Shown here: piece after piece, positions 46,741 to 57,847 of the stretch
Numbering within the stretch: position 1 is the stretch's first letter
Layout: the number at the start of each line of letters is the position of its first letter
Assembly (NCBI GenBank): GCA_033807775.1
Contig: CM066313.1
Location: forward strand, 61,488,484 to 61,552,483
Length of the DNA stretch: 64,000 nt
Reading direction: 5' to 3'
DNA from: Saussurea involucrata
Lineage: Eukaryota; Streptophyta; Magnoliopsida; Asterales; Asteraceae
Notes under the pieces: model-generated
Told to the model about the DNA's origin: nothing
The model's input: only the letters and a program-made list of their open reading frames with translations
Databases searched by the model: none
Position numbers and translations under genes: made by a program

Positions 46741-49123
46741 TTTGGTTTATTTTTGCGGCTTCAAGGTAGACTTGTAGCACTCACGAGCGACTTTTGGCTC
46801 ACTCTTAATCTCTTGGATTCCCCATGGCATAGGGAATTTCAACATTTGATGATACGTCGAGGGAACGGCTTTCATATCATGGATCCATGGTCGTCCTAAG
46901 ATGATGTTATAGGCCGACGTACAATCGATGACACTGAACTTGGTTTACTTATTGACTCCTCCGGCATAGACGGGCAGGATTATCTCTCCGAAGGTGCTCG
47001 TCGCTTCTCCGTTGAAACCAACCAAAGTCGTCGAACGTCGGGTGATTTCCGAGCGATCAATTCCCATGGCTTTGATAGTGTTGAGAAAAATGACATTTGC
47101 TGAGCTGCCCCCGTCGATCAAGACTCGACGCGTTAGACAGTTGCCGACTGTGAGCTGAATGATCAACCCGTCGTGATGCTTCTGATACGAGTCGCCAAGG
47201 TCGACGTGGTCGAACACAATCTTCATGGATTCTCGCTCCAAATCTCCTTTGGGTCTGAACGAGCGAGGAATAGACCGATCATCGGGCGCCTGACTGGCAT
47301 GACGCTTGGCCGCTGAATACGTCAGACCACACACATCTAAACCACCGGTGATGCAATTGACGACTTTCGCGTGCTCGGGGGTCGACGGTCGATGGCCATT
47401 AGTTGGAACAGCGACGTCGTCGATGATGTCCTTGAGATTTCCTTTCGAGAAATGATATGCTAATTCCTTCTTCAATGTGATACAATCGTCTGTCGCATGA
47501 CCATGATCGGCATGGAAGTCGCACCACCTTGATTTGTCCTTCTTAGCATCGTCCAGGTCGGACTTCTTTGGCCATCGAATGGTAGCTTGGGTACCTTTCA
47601 GAACTTCGACTAATTCCTTAGCAGATCCTTTGAATCCGTAAGAGGATATCTTGGGGTACTGAGTGAACTTAGTCCCGGCCTTGTCCTCTGCTTTCGTCTT
47701 GAAACGAACATTTGAAATTTGGCGCGCTGGCTCTATTCTGGAAACAGCCTTTGTCTTGAACTCTGTCTTTCTGACGCCAAACGACTTCTTGTCATCAGTG
47801 TGCTTGCGATGAAAGGCGACATCATCCTCGACCCTCATATATGCTAAGGTTCGAGCTCGGACGTCTTCGAAAGTCTCTGGGGGATACTTGGTCAGATCGA
47901 TATACAGACCTGAACTATCGTCCAGACCACGCTTATAAGCTTCGATCGCAGTTTTTATGTCACAATTGCGGATACTGATCATTTCGGCATTAAATCTATT
48001 GAAATCTATTGCGAATAGATTCATTGGTCTTCTGCACGACATAGTACAAATCACTAGTTTGCTTTTCCATCTTACGACTGCTGGCGAATTGCCGGGAGAA
48101 TTGATTAACCAACTCAGCAAACGACCCGATGGACTTGGCTTTGAGATTGATTAACCATTGGAGAGCTGGACCAGTGAGAGTTGCTCCGAAACTCTTACAC
48201 ATGCATACCTCCTGGTACATAAATGGGATCGAGATCGTCCACATGAGCTGCTTGTACTGCGCGACATGCTCAGTCGGATCAGTCACGCCAGAATATTTAG
48301 GAGTGAAGGCATGAATGTTATACTTCTTTGGGACCTCGATGGTGGAAATCTCGTCGATGAAGGGTGACGCCTGATACCCCGAGCGAGGCTCGACGTCGAC
48401 AGGCACGACTGCCCCAGGCAACTTGGCGAGCAAGGACAGGACGCGCTCATTTTGGTCTTCTAACATCTTCAAACGTTGGGCGACGGGATCGTTAAGATCA
48501 GGATTTTCCCCTGTCGAGGGATTGGTCCCTGGACTAGTGCCATTACCATGCGACGTACCATTGGTGTCCCCGTTGAACGGGACAAAATATGGCTGCGACC
48601 CATAGTGGAATTGCTGTGGTCCATTCTGAAACGGTTGCGTTCCTTGCTGGAAAGGCTGCGATCCATCGTGGAGTGGCTGAGATCCACCTTGAGGTCCATT
48701 CTGAAATGGCTGCTGAAATGGTTGCGACCCCTGCTGGAAAGGCTGCGACCCTTGTAATGGCTGAGACCCATTATTCACGGGTGGTGGCCTTATGTGCCGA
48801 GGAGGAACTGTCCCAAACTGAGGATGTGGGTTGAACGTCCCTGGCTGTTGATTCTGCATGAACGGGCCTGGACGCTGATTCTGCTCGGATGAACATGGAT
48901 TCGGGACAAATGGTCTAGGGCCATTCTGGTCAAACGATCTTGGAATTGGGTTCTGCACGAACGGCCTAGGACCATTTTGAGGCCCAAGAGGATTTCTTAA
49001 CCGCGCAATCTCCTCAGCTGCTCTGCGATTCTGCTCTGCCATTGCATTGAGCTGATTCCTGGCGACTTCGAGCTCCTGATACATCTGAGCAACAGCTTGC
49101 TGCGGATTTCCAGGGGCTGCCAT
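46741..49123 (-). pseudogene. gag-protease of Tat element E, truncated before RT
   Basis: Start chosen at the ATG at 49123 (MAAPGNPQQA). Residues 20-45 look helical; then a Pro/Gln/Asn-rich tract with repeats of GSQPFQQ, GPRPF and similar units (about 48990-48550). The gag domain about 48330-47830 reads TPKYSGVTDPTEHVAQYKQL and LTGPALQWL, with a frameshift near 48010. A Cys/His motif (CDFHADHGHATDDC) lies at about 47525-47485, and protease D-G-G-S-S near 47120. A TAA at 46945 interrupts protease; homology to F continues (LGRPWIHDM, LKPQK) to about 46745 and stops just before RT would start. The DGG in place of DTG is usual for Tat/Athila elements. Confidence 0.85.
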
Positions 49124-49204
49124 TGTTCCTGTAATAGAGAGCAGAAAAAACTCCAAGAAACTGTTAGAAGGGTGCACGTTCGTCGAGGATTTTCTCTAGA
49201 TGAG

Positions 49205-49225
49205 GTCCCACGGATGGTGCCAAAC
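49205..49225 (-). other. Primer-binding region of element E
   Basis: Minus strand TTTGGCACCATCCGTGGGA directly after the LTR end ATTAACA. Tat elements often have TTTGGCGCCGTC-type sites here; I cannot name the tRNA with confidence. Confidence 0.6.
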
Positions 49226-50179
49226 TGTTAATGCCAAAAATCGCACCAAAGGGACAACTTAAGGTCGATGTGGACTTCATCAACTAAAGAAAATATCTTT
49301 TGACGAGACGTGCAACGAGGGAAAAAATAAACGAGACCAGGGATTTGATGACGCAGGAAAAACCTCAAGCGAGGAAAAAACCTGCGGACGACAGTGGGTG
49401 TCGTCGCTGTACTATGGTCGCCAATCAGGGGCGATGTCCTTGGATACTGGTGTCGATCGTACAGAGGTTACAATACAAATGAAGGAAATGCTTCGAAATG
49501 TAAAATACAAGTGTTTGAATGTAAAAACAAGTGTTTGTCGTGTGTGAATACAAAGTGTGAACTTCTGGTCGAGGGCGGTTTGTCGTGCGTCGAGAGCGAT
49601 ACTTGAGCTTTCCTTCGAGTGTTCTTGAGTTCGCAGTAGGGTTCTGGCTTTCAGTACTTGATCTCCAGAGTTTGAATGTTCTTTGCTATGAGTTTGGATG
49701 ATTTTCTCTGCTGTTTGGTGATGTTCGCTGACGTATACTGGAAGTTAACTGTTGTCCCTTGAAATGAGGCTTTAGCTTGTCTTTTATAGTCATCGCGTCA
49801 TTAACTAGCTTCAATAATGATTTGATCAACGGCTACAACGGCTGGAAACGGTCGCCGGAGTGATTATCCATAATGCTCTTCGTCCGTTACGGCTGCTTGC
49901 TGTTAATGGCTTTGACTCCTGCATTAAATACTTAACAAACGTAACAGTAAAGGTTAACGTTAGCTTTGGTCGAAGGTGCAATGATCTTAGGTGATGGTCG
50001 TACGGGACGGGCGATGCTATGGTCGTGCGTCATGGGAGACGTACGACTTACCTTTTACGAGAGACGACGGATATTTTATGGGTTCTTGTCGAGACCTTAT
50101 CTTAATACAAGATTTGGATTATAACGCGCGTCTTACCTGCTCTGGTCGTGGTCGTACGACGTGATTTTTTGCCCAAACA
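49226..50179 (-). repeat. 5' LTR of element E
   Basis: 954 bases, same length as the left copy, about 38 differences by my count. Confidence 0.93.
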
Positions 50180-52026
50180 CATACCTGCTTGGAATCTGCG
50201 ACGACCTTTGTGCAAAAATGATTGCAGCAGGGGCGAGCCAGCCAAAGAAACCACCTTCGTCATGCCAAGCAGAAGGTCGATCTGACAAAGGGCAGGATGA
50301 TTCTAATGACGATTCTGATGGGCCATCAGATCATCCTGAGGGGGAGAAGCAAAGCAGAGCAAGCAGATCCATTTTACCCAAACCTCTGGCACATGTACCT
50401 GCACAATCTTCAAGCCAATCACAAGAGTAGAAGACCACAGAAGAAATACCCACCTCTGTGGAGACAAACAAACCATCAGAAGACTTGCCCTCACCCACAC
50501 CGAAGCAAACAGCCGAACAAATCTAGATACTATCATCTACTTCTGAAGAAGACTTGCAATCCCCAACCCCAAAACCAATAACAGAGGAAACCAAACTGCT
50601 ATCACCTACACCCAAAGAGGATCAACCCAAACCAAAACCCCGAACAAAAACCATAGATCGGAAACAAAGAAAATACTTGAGTAAACCCAAACCCACAACA
50701 GATGAGATGTGCATCAGCTCCAAATGAAACAACTACAGAGAGCCAAGTTCAGAGCTTCTAAGAAACAACACACAACATCTGCTGCAGTCCTCAATGTAGT
50801 GAAATCTCTATTTCCATAAGCTACAACAGAAGAGCCTACACAAACCAAAACCCCATCACCAATCAAACCAACAGAAGAGCAAGCAACCCAACCACCATCC
50901 AAAACAACAGAGGCAGAATTACCCAAAACTAAACCAACAGAACCAACCCCACCCAAACAAACATAAGCATCTCAGCCTAAGGCAAAGCACAAGGGAAAGT
51001 CCATACAAACTGAGGATCCAAAGCCCAAGAAACCACAGCCTCAAGTCGCAGAGAACCTACTGAAAAGCTCTTTCAATGCGTTCATAACTCCCAAACCAGA
51101 AGAGGAAGACTGGGCTTATGGAATTCCTCTATCAAGAAAACCCGTGCTAGATCTCAAAACCCAACAGACTGATGATAGAGTGGCCAAGATGATCAGAGAC
51201 ATGGAAGCTCTCCGAAAACCCATGGCTCCACCCCCTGTGCCTCAACGCCAAATGGAAGAGGTGGTATATAAGTACCTTTACAGCAGAGCCATCAATGATC
51301 CTCTGCCACCTCCCACTCTGAACCGCGACCTCATTCAACAAATAAGAGAAGACTTCTTCAGAGATAAAGCCAAACCGGTCAAAAATTTCTTCTCAGATTC
51401 CAAAATCACTCAAGTCCTAAGCTGCAAGCTCTCACACACCAAGTGCCAAAACTTCTGGTACAACCTCTACCACGTCAAAAGGGCAGATAGATCACAGACA
51501 AAGTTCTCCGATGCTGATTTGAGAATACCTGAACTTCTAAGTTGGGCTAGAAAGAACTACAACGAGAGACTTGAGCACCGAAATGTCTATGAAGAAATCA
51601 AGAAGGCGATGAGGGAAAAACTCCTACTCTACAGCATGATCGATTATAAAGTGGCACTAGATCTGGGAGTGAGAAAAATCAATCTTCTGACCCCAGATGA
51701 TCATTGCCCCTCCTATGCCGACATTAAGCCTAATACTATCATCATCAATTCAAAGGTTAGATACGTTTACCTTGACCCTCAAGGAAAAATGAAGATGTTT
51801 TAGAAGATTGATTGCCAGAAGTATGCAACAAATACGCTTTTCGAGTTTAGGATCAATCTCATGAAGAACAGAGGAACGGAATTCATGAACCTGAACTTTG
51901 CAAATAGGCTAATTGAGGTCATCGACTCGGTCATTCGCTTCAGAGACTTCTGCACCTCCATGTACCGAGAACTATTGTCTTGAGGACTCACTAAGTCGAT
52001 CAATGATTTTCCAAACGCAAGAATCT
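50180..52026 (+). pseudogene. Extra 3' ORF of Sirevirus D, C-terminal part after E
   Basis: Resumes in frame after E (YLLGICDDLCAKM), then an acidic stretch ending HPEGEK, then Lys/Pro/Thr-rich low-complexity sequence with several stops and frame changes (50430-51140). The C-terminal domain starts near 51144 (FWYNLYHVKRADRSQTKFSDADLRIPEL, VALDLGVRKINLLTP). A TAG at 51801-51803 interrupts it, and it reads on to about 52026 (FRINLMKN, NRLIEVIDS). It aligns with the C-terminal domain of A and B. Function unknown. Confidence 0.72.
50339..50347 (+). other. In-frame polypurine tract inside the D extra ORF
   Basis: AGGGGGAGA encoding the EGEK of HPEGEK, aligned with 40762 in A and 29610 in B. Confidence 0.7.
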
Positions 52027-52210
52027 AACCTCTGCAATTATCTTACGCTTCTGTTTACTTTTCATACTATGTAACTTACTTTAAATCAATGTAAATGCCT
52101 CTGGCATAATAGTGAATGAAGTTACTTTTTTACAGAGGTCAAATGTTCCACCTCTTGTTCTCCTTAGCCTAAGAAATCTTGCAACTTTTAATTTCTTTAT
52201 TTTTCAATAC

Positions 52211-52222
52211 TTAGAGGGAGAT
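52211..52222 (+). other. 3' polypurine tract of Sirevirus D
   Basis: TTAGAGGGAGAT directly before TGTTGGCTCC. Confidence 0.85.
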
Positions 52223-52960
52223 TGTTGGCTCCAACTTCTGTTATAAGAAGTATTGAAAAATAGGCTAAGAGAAGACACCGACAAGAAGCCTCTGTCGGAC
52301 ACCAAGAACAGATCCTTCACTAGTCGTCAACCAGAAGACCATTAGAGGACAAGGTCACAGAGCCTCTGTCACCCTTGACAAAACCTCTGTGGTATGAAGA
52401 CTTGGAAGACAAAAAGGTTGAAGATCAAAGACAAGGACAAGTGTTCCTCGCACGTGACTCTGTTGTACAAAGATCATGAAGATCAATAGTATAAGGCGTG
52501 CCCTGCCATTTTCCATGTGTCATCTTCTGAAGGGTCACTGCTTTTGCAGAAGGCGGCGCATTACATTATCATGTACCAGATTCAGTCCCACGACCTTGTC
52601 TCTTGTATCCTTGTACTTCTTGTCTATTGTTTGTCCCCTGTAGACTAGTATAAATAGAAGGCTCTTCCAGGCCTTCTATTATAACAATGGCACATTACAC
52701 ACGCACCAGTTTAGAGCTTATTATATGTAAAGCACATACCTTACGGTGTTCTTGGTGTTCTTGAAGAATCAAATAGAGATGAATCATTGAGCTACAATCC
52801 TGTTATTTACTGCTTCATTTCTATATTTTTGTATGTAATCTACCATTTTTATCAACACAAATTGCTTATAAAACGCTTCTGCATCTTCACGATTTATACT
52901 CTGTTTCAAGCTTTTGTTGTTGATTTATCATTGTTGAGTCTTAAAGTGGGATCACAAACA
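52223..52960 (+). repeat. 3' LTR of Sirevirus D
   Basis: 738 bases from TGTTGGCTCC to CACAAACA. The right edge is set by resumption of F gag at 52961. TATAAATAG at 52649-52657; CCTCTG words cluster in the first 200 bases. Confidence 0.8.
52649..52657 (+). promoter_or_regulatory. TATA box in the D LTR
   Basis: TATAAATAG about 430 bases into the LTR. Confidence 0.55.
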
Positions 52961-55900
52961 TGACTTTCCATCGTAAGCATTATACCGACAAAAAGTCGCT
53001 CAGGATCAAGAAACCAGATTTCAAGTCCAAGACGAGCGTCAAGACGGAGTCGACGCGTCTGATATCGAACGTCCGGTTCGACAAGAAAAAGAGCAATGCT
53101 GCACCCAGATTTCCTCAATATCCTAAGATCTCCTCTTATGGATTCAAGGGGACATCGAAAGATCTGGTCGAATCTCTTAAGAACATTCAATCGTCGGTAA
53201 GATGGTCCAAATGGTGCGACTTCCATAGTGACCATGGTCATACGACAGATAAATGTCTTGCCTTACAAAAGGAGTTAGCCTGGATCATCCCCAAGGGTCA
53301 TATCCGAGGTTTGATTGATAAAGAATCTACGCCAGTCTATAACGCAAGACCAGCATCCCCCGTCCATGGAAAAGCCGTCAATTGTGTGACGGGTGGATCA
53401 TATGTCTGTGGTTTAACATATTCGGCAACCAAGCGGCACGCCAGTCAATCATCGGCAGAATGTCCCATTCCTCGGTCGTCTTGACCAAAGAAAGAGTTGG
53501 AACTAGAGTCGATGCCGATAACGTTCGGTCAGGACGACCTCCAGGACAACTGGTAGAAACATCACAACGGGTTAATCATCCAGCTTAGTATTGGCAACTG
53601 CTAGACCAAAATAGTACTGGTCGACGGAGGCAGTTCGGCTAACATTATCTTCCTGAGCACAATCAAAGCTACGGGAATCGATAATTCAGAGATCACTCGT
53701 CGATCGACGACTCTGATAGGATTTAATGGCGATTCTACCAACACTTTGGGAGAAATTACCCTCCCAGTGTACGCTAAAGGGGTCACCAAGCAGACAAAAT
53801 TCAATGTTATTGACTGTTCGTCAGCTTAAAACGTTATACTTGGTCGACCCTGGATCCACAATATGAAGGTGGTCCCCTCGACCTATCACAAGACGATTAA
53901 GTTCCCGACGCCATGGGGAGTGCAAGAAATCAAAAGTGAACAGAAGACCACACGTGATTGCTACAAGGCGACGTTGAAACCTCAGAAAAGGGATATCTAG
54001 CAATTACAGGTCTAGGATGTCCCTGAGTCCTCGGATGATTATCGCCTAGAAGAAGTCATCTTGGACCAGGACAAGCCTGATCAAATTGTCTTTGTGGGGG
54101 CATCATTAGATCCCATCATAAAGAGTCAGCTAATCTCCTTTTTGCAGGAACACGCTGATTATTTCGCTTGGACACACGAACACATGGTCGGCATAGATCC
54201 CGACGTCATCTCCCAAAAGTTGAACGTCGACCCATTATTCAAAACAGTAAAGCAAAAACGTCGTAAGTTCACTCCTGAAAGGAACAAGGTAATCAATGAT
54301 GAGGTCGACAATCTACTTAAGACCGGGAAGATCAGAGAAGTGAAATATCCTGACTGGTTAGCCAACGTCGTTGTCGTAAAAAAGAAGAATGGGAAGGTGC
54401 GAGTGTGTATCGACCTCATAGACCTTAATAAGGCCTGTTCTAAAGATCCATTTCCACTACCCCACATCGATGCTATGGTCGACGCAATCGCAGGACATGA
54501 ACTCTTGACGTTCATGGATGCTTATTCTAGATACAATCAGATACTGATGCACAAACAAGACCAAAAGAAGACTGCTTTCATGACAGACAAAGGCATATAC
54601 TACTACAAAGTCATGCCTTTCGGCTTAAAAAATGCAAGATCAACCTACCAACGATTGGTTAACAAGATGTTCAAAGAACACCTAGGCGATACCATGGAGG
54701 TTTACATTGACGACATGCTTGTCAAGTCCAAACAGGCGATCGACCATATCGATCACCTGAAGAGATCCTTCGACGTCCTTCGACAATATCAGATGAAGCT
54801 GAATCCTACGAAATATTCCTTCGGAGTCAGCATCGGGAAATTTCTGGGGTACATGGTTACAAGACAAGGAATAGAGGCAAATCCTGATCAAATCAAATCC
54901 TTGATAAACATCAGATCACCCAGGAACTTCAAGAAGGTCCAACGACTCACAAGTCGAGTGGCAGTGCTAAATCGCTTCATCTCACGATCGTCGGACAAAT
55001 GTCATTTATTCTATAATGTCTTGAGGAAGAACAAAGGTTTCGACTGGACGAATGATCACGAGCAAGCGCTACAACGATTAAAAGAATATATGGCTGTTCC
55101 ACCCCTGCTCTCGAAACCAAAGGACCACGAGGTCCTGCAACTGTATCTCGCCGTAAGTCCTCACTTGGTGAGTGTCGTCTTGACAAGAGAGGACGACGGG
55201 CGATATCTACCGATCTATTACACCAGTAAGTCTCTGCTGGACGCTGTAACAAGATATACGTCTATGGAGAGGTTACTTTTATCACTAGTTACAGTGGCAA
55301 AAAAGTGACGACACTACTTTAAATCCCATTCCATTACCATCGTAACCAATTTTCCTCTCAAGTCAGTCTTGAGAAAGCCCGAGCTAACAGGACGACTAGC
55401 GAAATGGAGTATCTACCTCAGCGGCTACGATATTGACTTGAAGCCTCACACGGCAATTAAATCGCAGGTCCTGGCCGACTTTATCACCGATTTCAATTCT
55501 GAACTGGAACCAGAAGCACAGGATGAGACCTATATTGTGACGACTGGAAGCGACACGACCTGGATGCTCCATGTCGATGGATCTTCAAACTCCAGAGGAG
55601 CAGGTCTTGGTGTCGTCTTAAAGTCCCCACAGGGGGGCAAGATGGCGTACTCCATACGGTGCAATTTCAAAGCTACGAACAACGAGGCAGAATACGAAGT
55701 TCTGATCGTGGGAATGAATATGGCTCACGACTTGGGGGCAATCAGACTTCACATCAGAAGCGATTCCCTATTGGTCGTAAACCAAATGAACGTGGAATTC
55801 GTAGTGAAAGATTCCAAGATGATGGCCTATCTCAGGGTTGCCAAGGAGAAGTCAAAGATGTTTGATCTGTTCTCAATTGAGCAAATCCCCAGAGACCAAA

Positions 55901-57268
55901 ACACTCAAGCCGACGCGCTAGCCAACCTTGGATCAACACTCAATAAGCCGTCGTTCGACGCTATACCTATGATCCATCTTACGACCTCGTCCATCGAGGA
56001 CTCCGAAAAAATTTGTGTTCTTAACGCAGAAAACGGTTGGTTGTGAGATATCATGAATTATCTTATGCACGATCAGCTACCTGAAGACATAATGGAAGCT
56101 CGAAAGATTCGATTTAAAGCTTCGAAATACCTTATCATTGGTCGCAGACTTTATCGACGATCATCGACAGGTCTAAACCTAAGATGCATCGATAATCTAG
56201 AGCAGGTGCAAAACATCATGAAGGAAATGCATGACGGTGAATGTGGCAACCATTCTGGTGGTCGCATTCTTGCAAATCGTATATCATGACAAGGCTACTA
56301 TTGGCCGACATTAAGGCAAGACGCCATCCGGTACGTCCAAAGTTGTGACGCATGTCAACGACACTCGGGTATGATACACCAGCCTTCTAAACCTCTTCAT
56401 ACGTCTTTGGTCCCATGGCCCTTCATGAGATGGGGAATGGACATTGTCGGTAAAGTACCTCTTGCTACAGGGAAAAAAGTCTTTCTGTTAGTCCTTACAG
56501 ATTATTTTTCTAAATGGATAGAAGCACCTGCCTACTCCCAGATACGGGACAAAGAGGTCATCTCTTTTATCCAGACTAACATTATATACAGGTTTGGAAT
56601 TCCTTCCGAAATCGTATGTGACAACGGGTCATAATTCATAAGTGATCGTACGCAACAGTTTTGTGAGGATCGTAACATCAAACTTACGACCACAACCCTA
56701 CGTAATCCCCAGTCTAACGGTCTAGTAGAATCGAGCAATAAATTCATTATCAATTCGATCAAAAAAAGACTCAAGGCGGCAAAACAAAGATGAGTCGAAG
56801 AACTTCCATCAGTCTTATAGGCTAATCGTACGACACCACGAACATCGATAGCACATACACCATTTTCATCGTTTATAGTTGCGAAGCCGTCATACCTATT
56901 GAGGTGCAGCTCCCGACATTGAGACATACATCCGTCGATCATAACTTGGTAGACTTAAGCTACGACCTCGCGCTCTCGAAGAGCTAAGAGAGTCTGCTTT
57001 GGTCAAAATGGCATCTCAGCGACAGGTTGTTGAACGACATGTCAACAAGAATGTTAAAGCCAACATTTTTTAGGAAGGTGATTACGTCTTACGACGAGTG
57101 TTCCAAAACACCAAGGAACCAAACGCAGGTAAGTTATCCACTAAGTGGGAAGGACCTTATCGAGTATCTGAAGTCGTTGGAAAGGGTGCTTATAGACTTC
57201 AAACCCTCGACGACCAAGACATCCAACGTAGCTGGAATGTAGTACACTTAAAGAAGTATTTCTTTTAA
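52961..57268 (+). pseudogene. gag-pol of Tat element F, broken
   Basis: The gag C-terminus (FHRKH..DKKS, a Cys/His motif CDFHSDHGHTTDKC) aligns with E. Protease D-G-G-S-S is at about 53623. RT about 54250-54900 has Y-I-D-D at 54703-54714. RNase H about 55080-55420 is followed by a second RNase H at about 55558-55930 (HVDGSSNSRGAG, NNEAEYEVL, RSDSLLVV, TQADALA). Integrase has HDGECGNHSGG and CDACQRHSG, then MDIVGK, CDNGS and LVESSNK. It ends HLKKYFF at 57268. Stops include 53482, 53827, 53998, 55306, 56044 (family Arg), 56287 (Arg), 56632 (Gln), 56791 (Trp) and 56818 (Trp), plus frameshifts in the integrase C-terminus. Confidence 0.9.
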
Positions 57269-57847
57269 AAAATTCCTTACGATTTATCTTTCCAAACGAT
57301 TACTGACTTAAGCATCAAAGGGTCATTGGTCTTACCAACGACCACCCCTGGATCTTACATTGCAGGCTCGCAGGATCGCACGAACGCTAGTCTTACGATT
57401 CATATCGTGACAAACAAAGTCTCCATGACTAAAATGTCACGACTGTTATGTCACGACCGTCAAATTATGACTCATACGTCATAAGCGAAATCTTATGATT
57501 CATTTCATGGATCTTATGATCACAACAGACGCTTCTTAACCTAAGTTTCGGAGTCAAAGTCTTATGACTTGAATTACACGCTTAGAATATTTTTTCGGCC
57601 CCAGTCGCCCGGTTACTTCGAAAGTTACAAGTATCTTAGTCGTACAGTTTTACAAAAGTCTTATTGCTTTAAACGCTCGATCTTTAAGTTGTGTTATCTT
57701 TGGTTTATTTTTGTTTGATTGCAACAAAATACAACATACGATGATAGCATAACAGAATTTCCTTACATTCATACGATCCAAGAGTAAAAATAAAGGGCAC
57801 GACCGATTGTAGTCGCCCCATATCAAAAAATTAACAAAACAAAACAT
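57269..57847. other. Non-coding region between integrase and antisense gene in F
   Basis: About 580 bases of low-complexity sequence with repeated GTCACGAC, TCTTATGA and TACGA words. Nothing coding seen. Confidence 0.5.

Larger units (their letters stand above)
42942..50179 (-). mobile_element. Element E: Tat-lineage Ty3/gypsy, internally deleted
   Basis: Two 954-base LTRs bound it. Minus-strand order is 5' LTR (50179-49226), primer-binding region, gag, protease, then an abrupt jump to the 3' region with an opposite-strand gene, a polypurine tract and the 3' LTR. RT, RNase H and integrase are absent. LTR divergence is about 4% by eye. Flanks are CATGA (left) and CATAC (right), a 3-of-5 match. 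The D ORF continues in frame across it. Tat assignment rests on the D-G-G-S-S protease, similarity to F, and the antisense gene. Confidence 0.88.
42436..52960 (+). mobile_element. Element D: Sirevirus, 3' part, interrupted by A (left) and E
   Basis: Only the extra ORF, 3' polypurine tract and 3' LTR are in the window; pol and gag lie left, beyond A. E occupies 42942-50179. After the LTR end (CACAAACA, 52960) the gag of Tat element F begins, so D is inserted in F. CCTCTG/CAGAGG words recur throughout D. Confidence 0.8.

Noticed and set aside
48129..48834. Plus-strand ORFs opposite the E gag.
   Set aside because: They lie antisense to the Pro/Gln repeat of gag and lack any domain; the real antisense gene of E is at 44357-45965.
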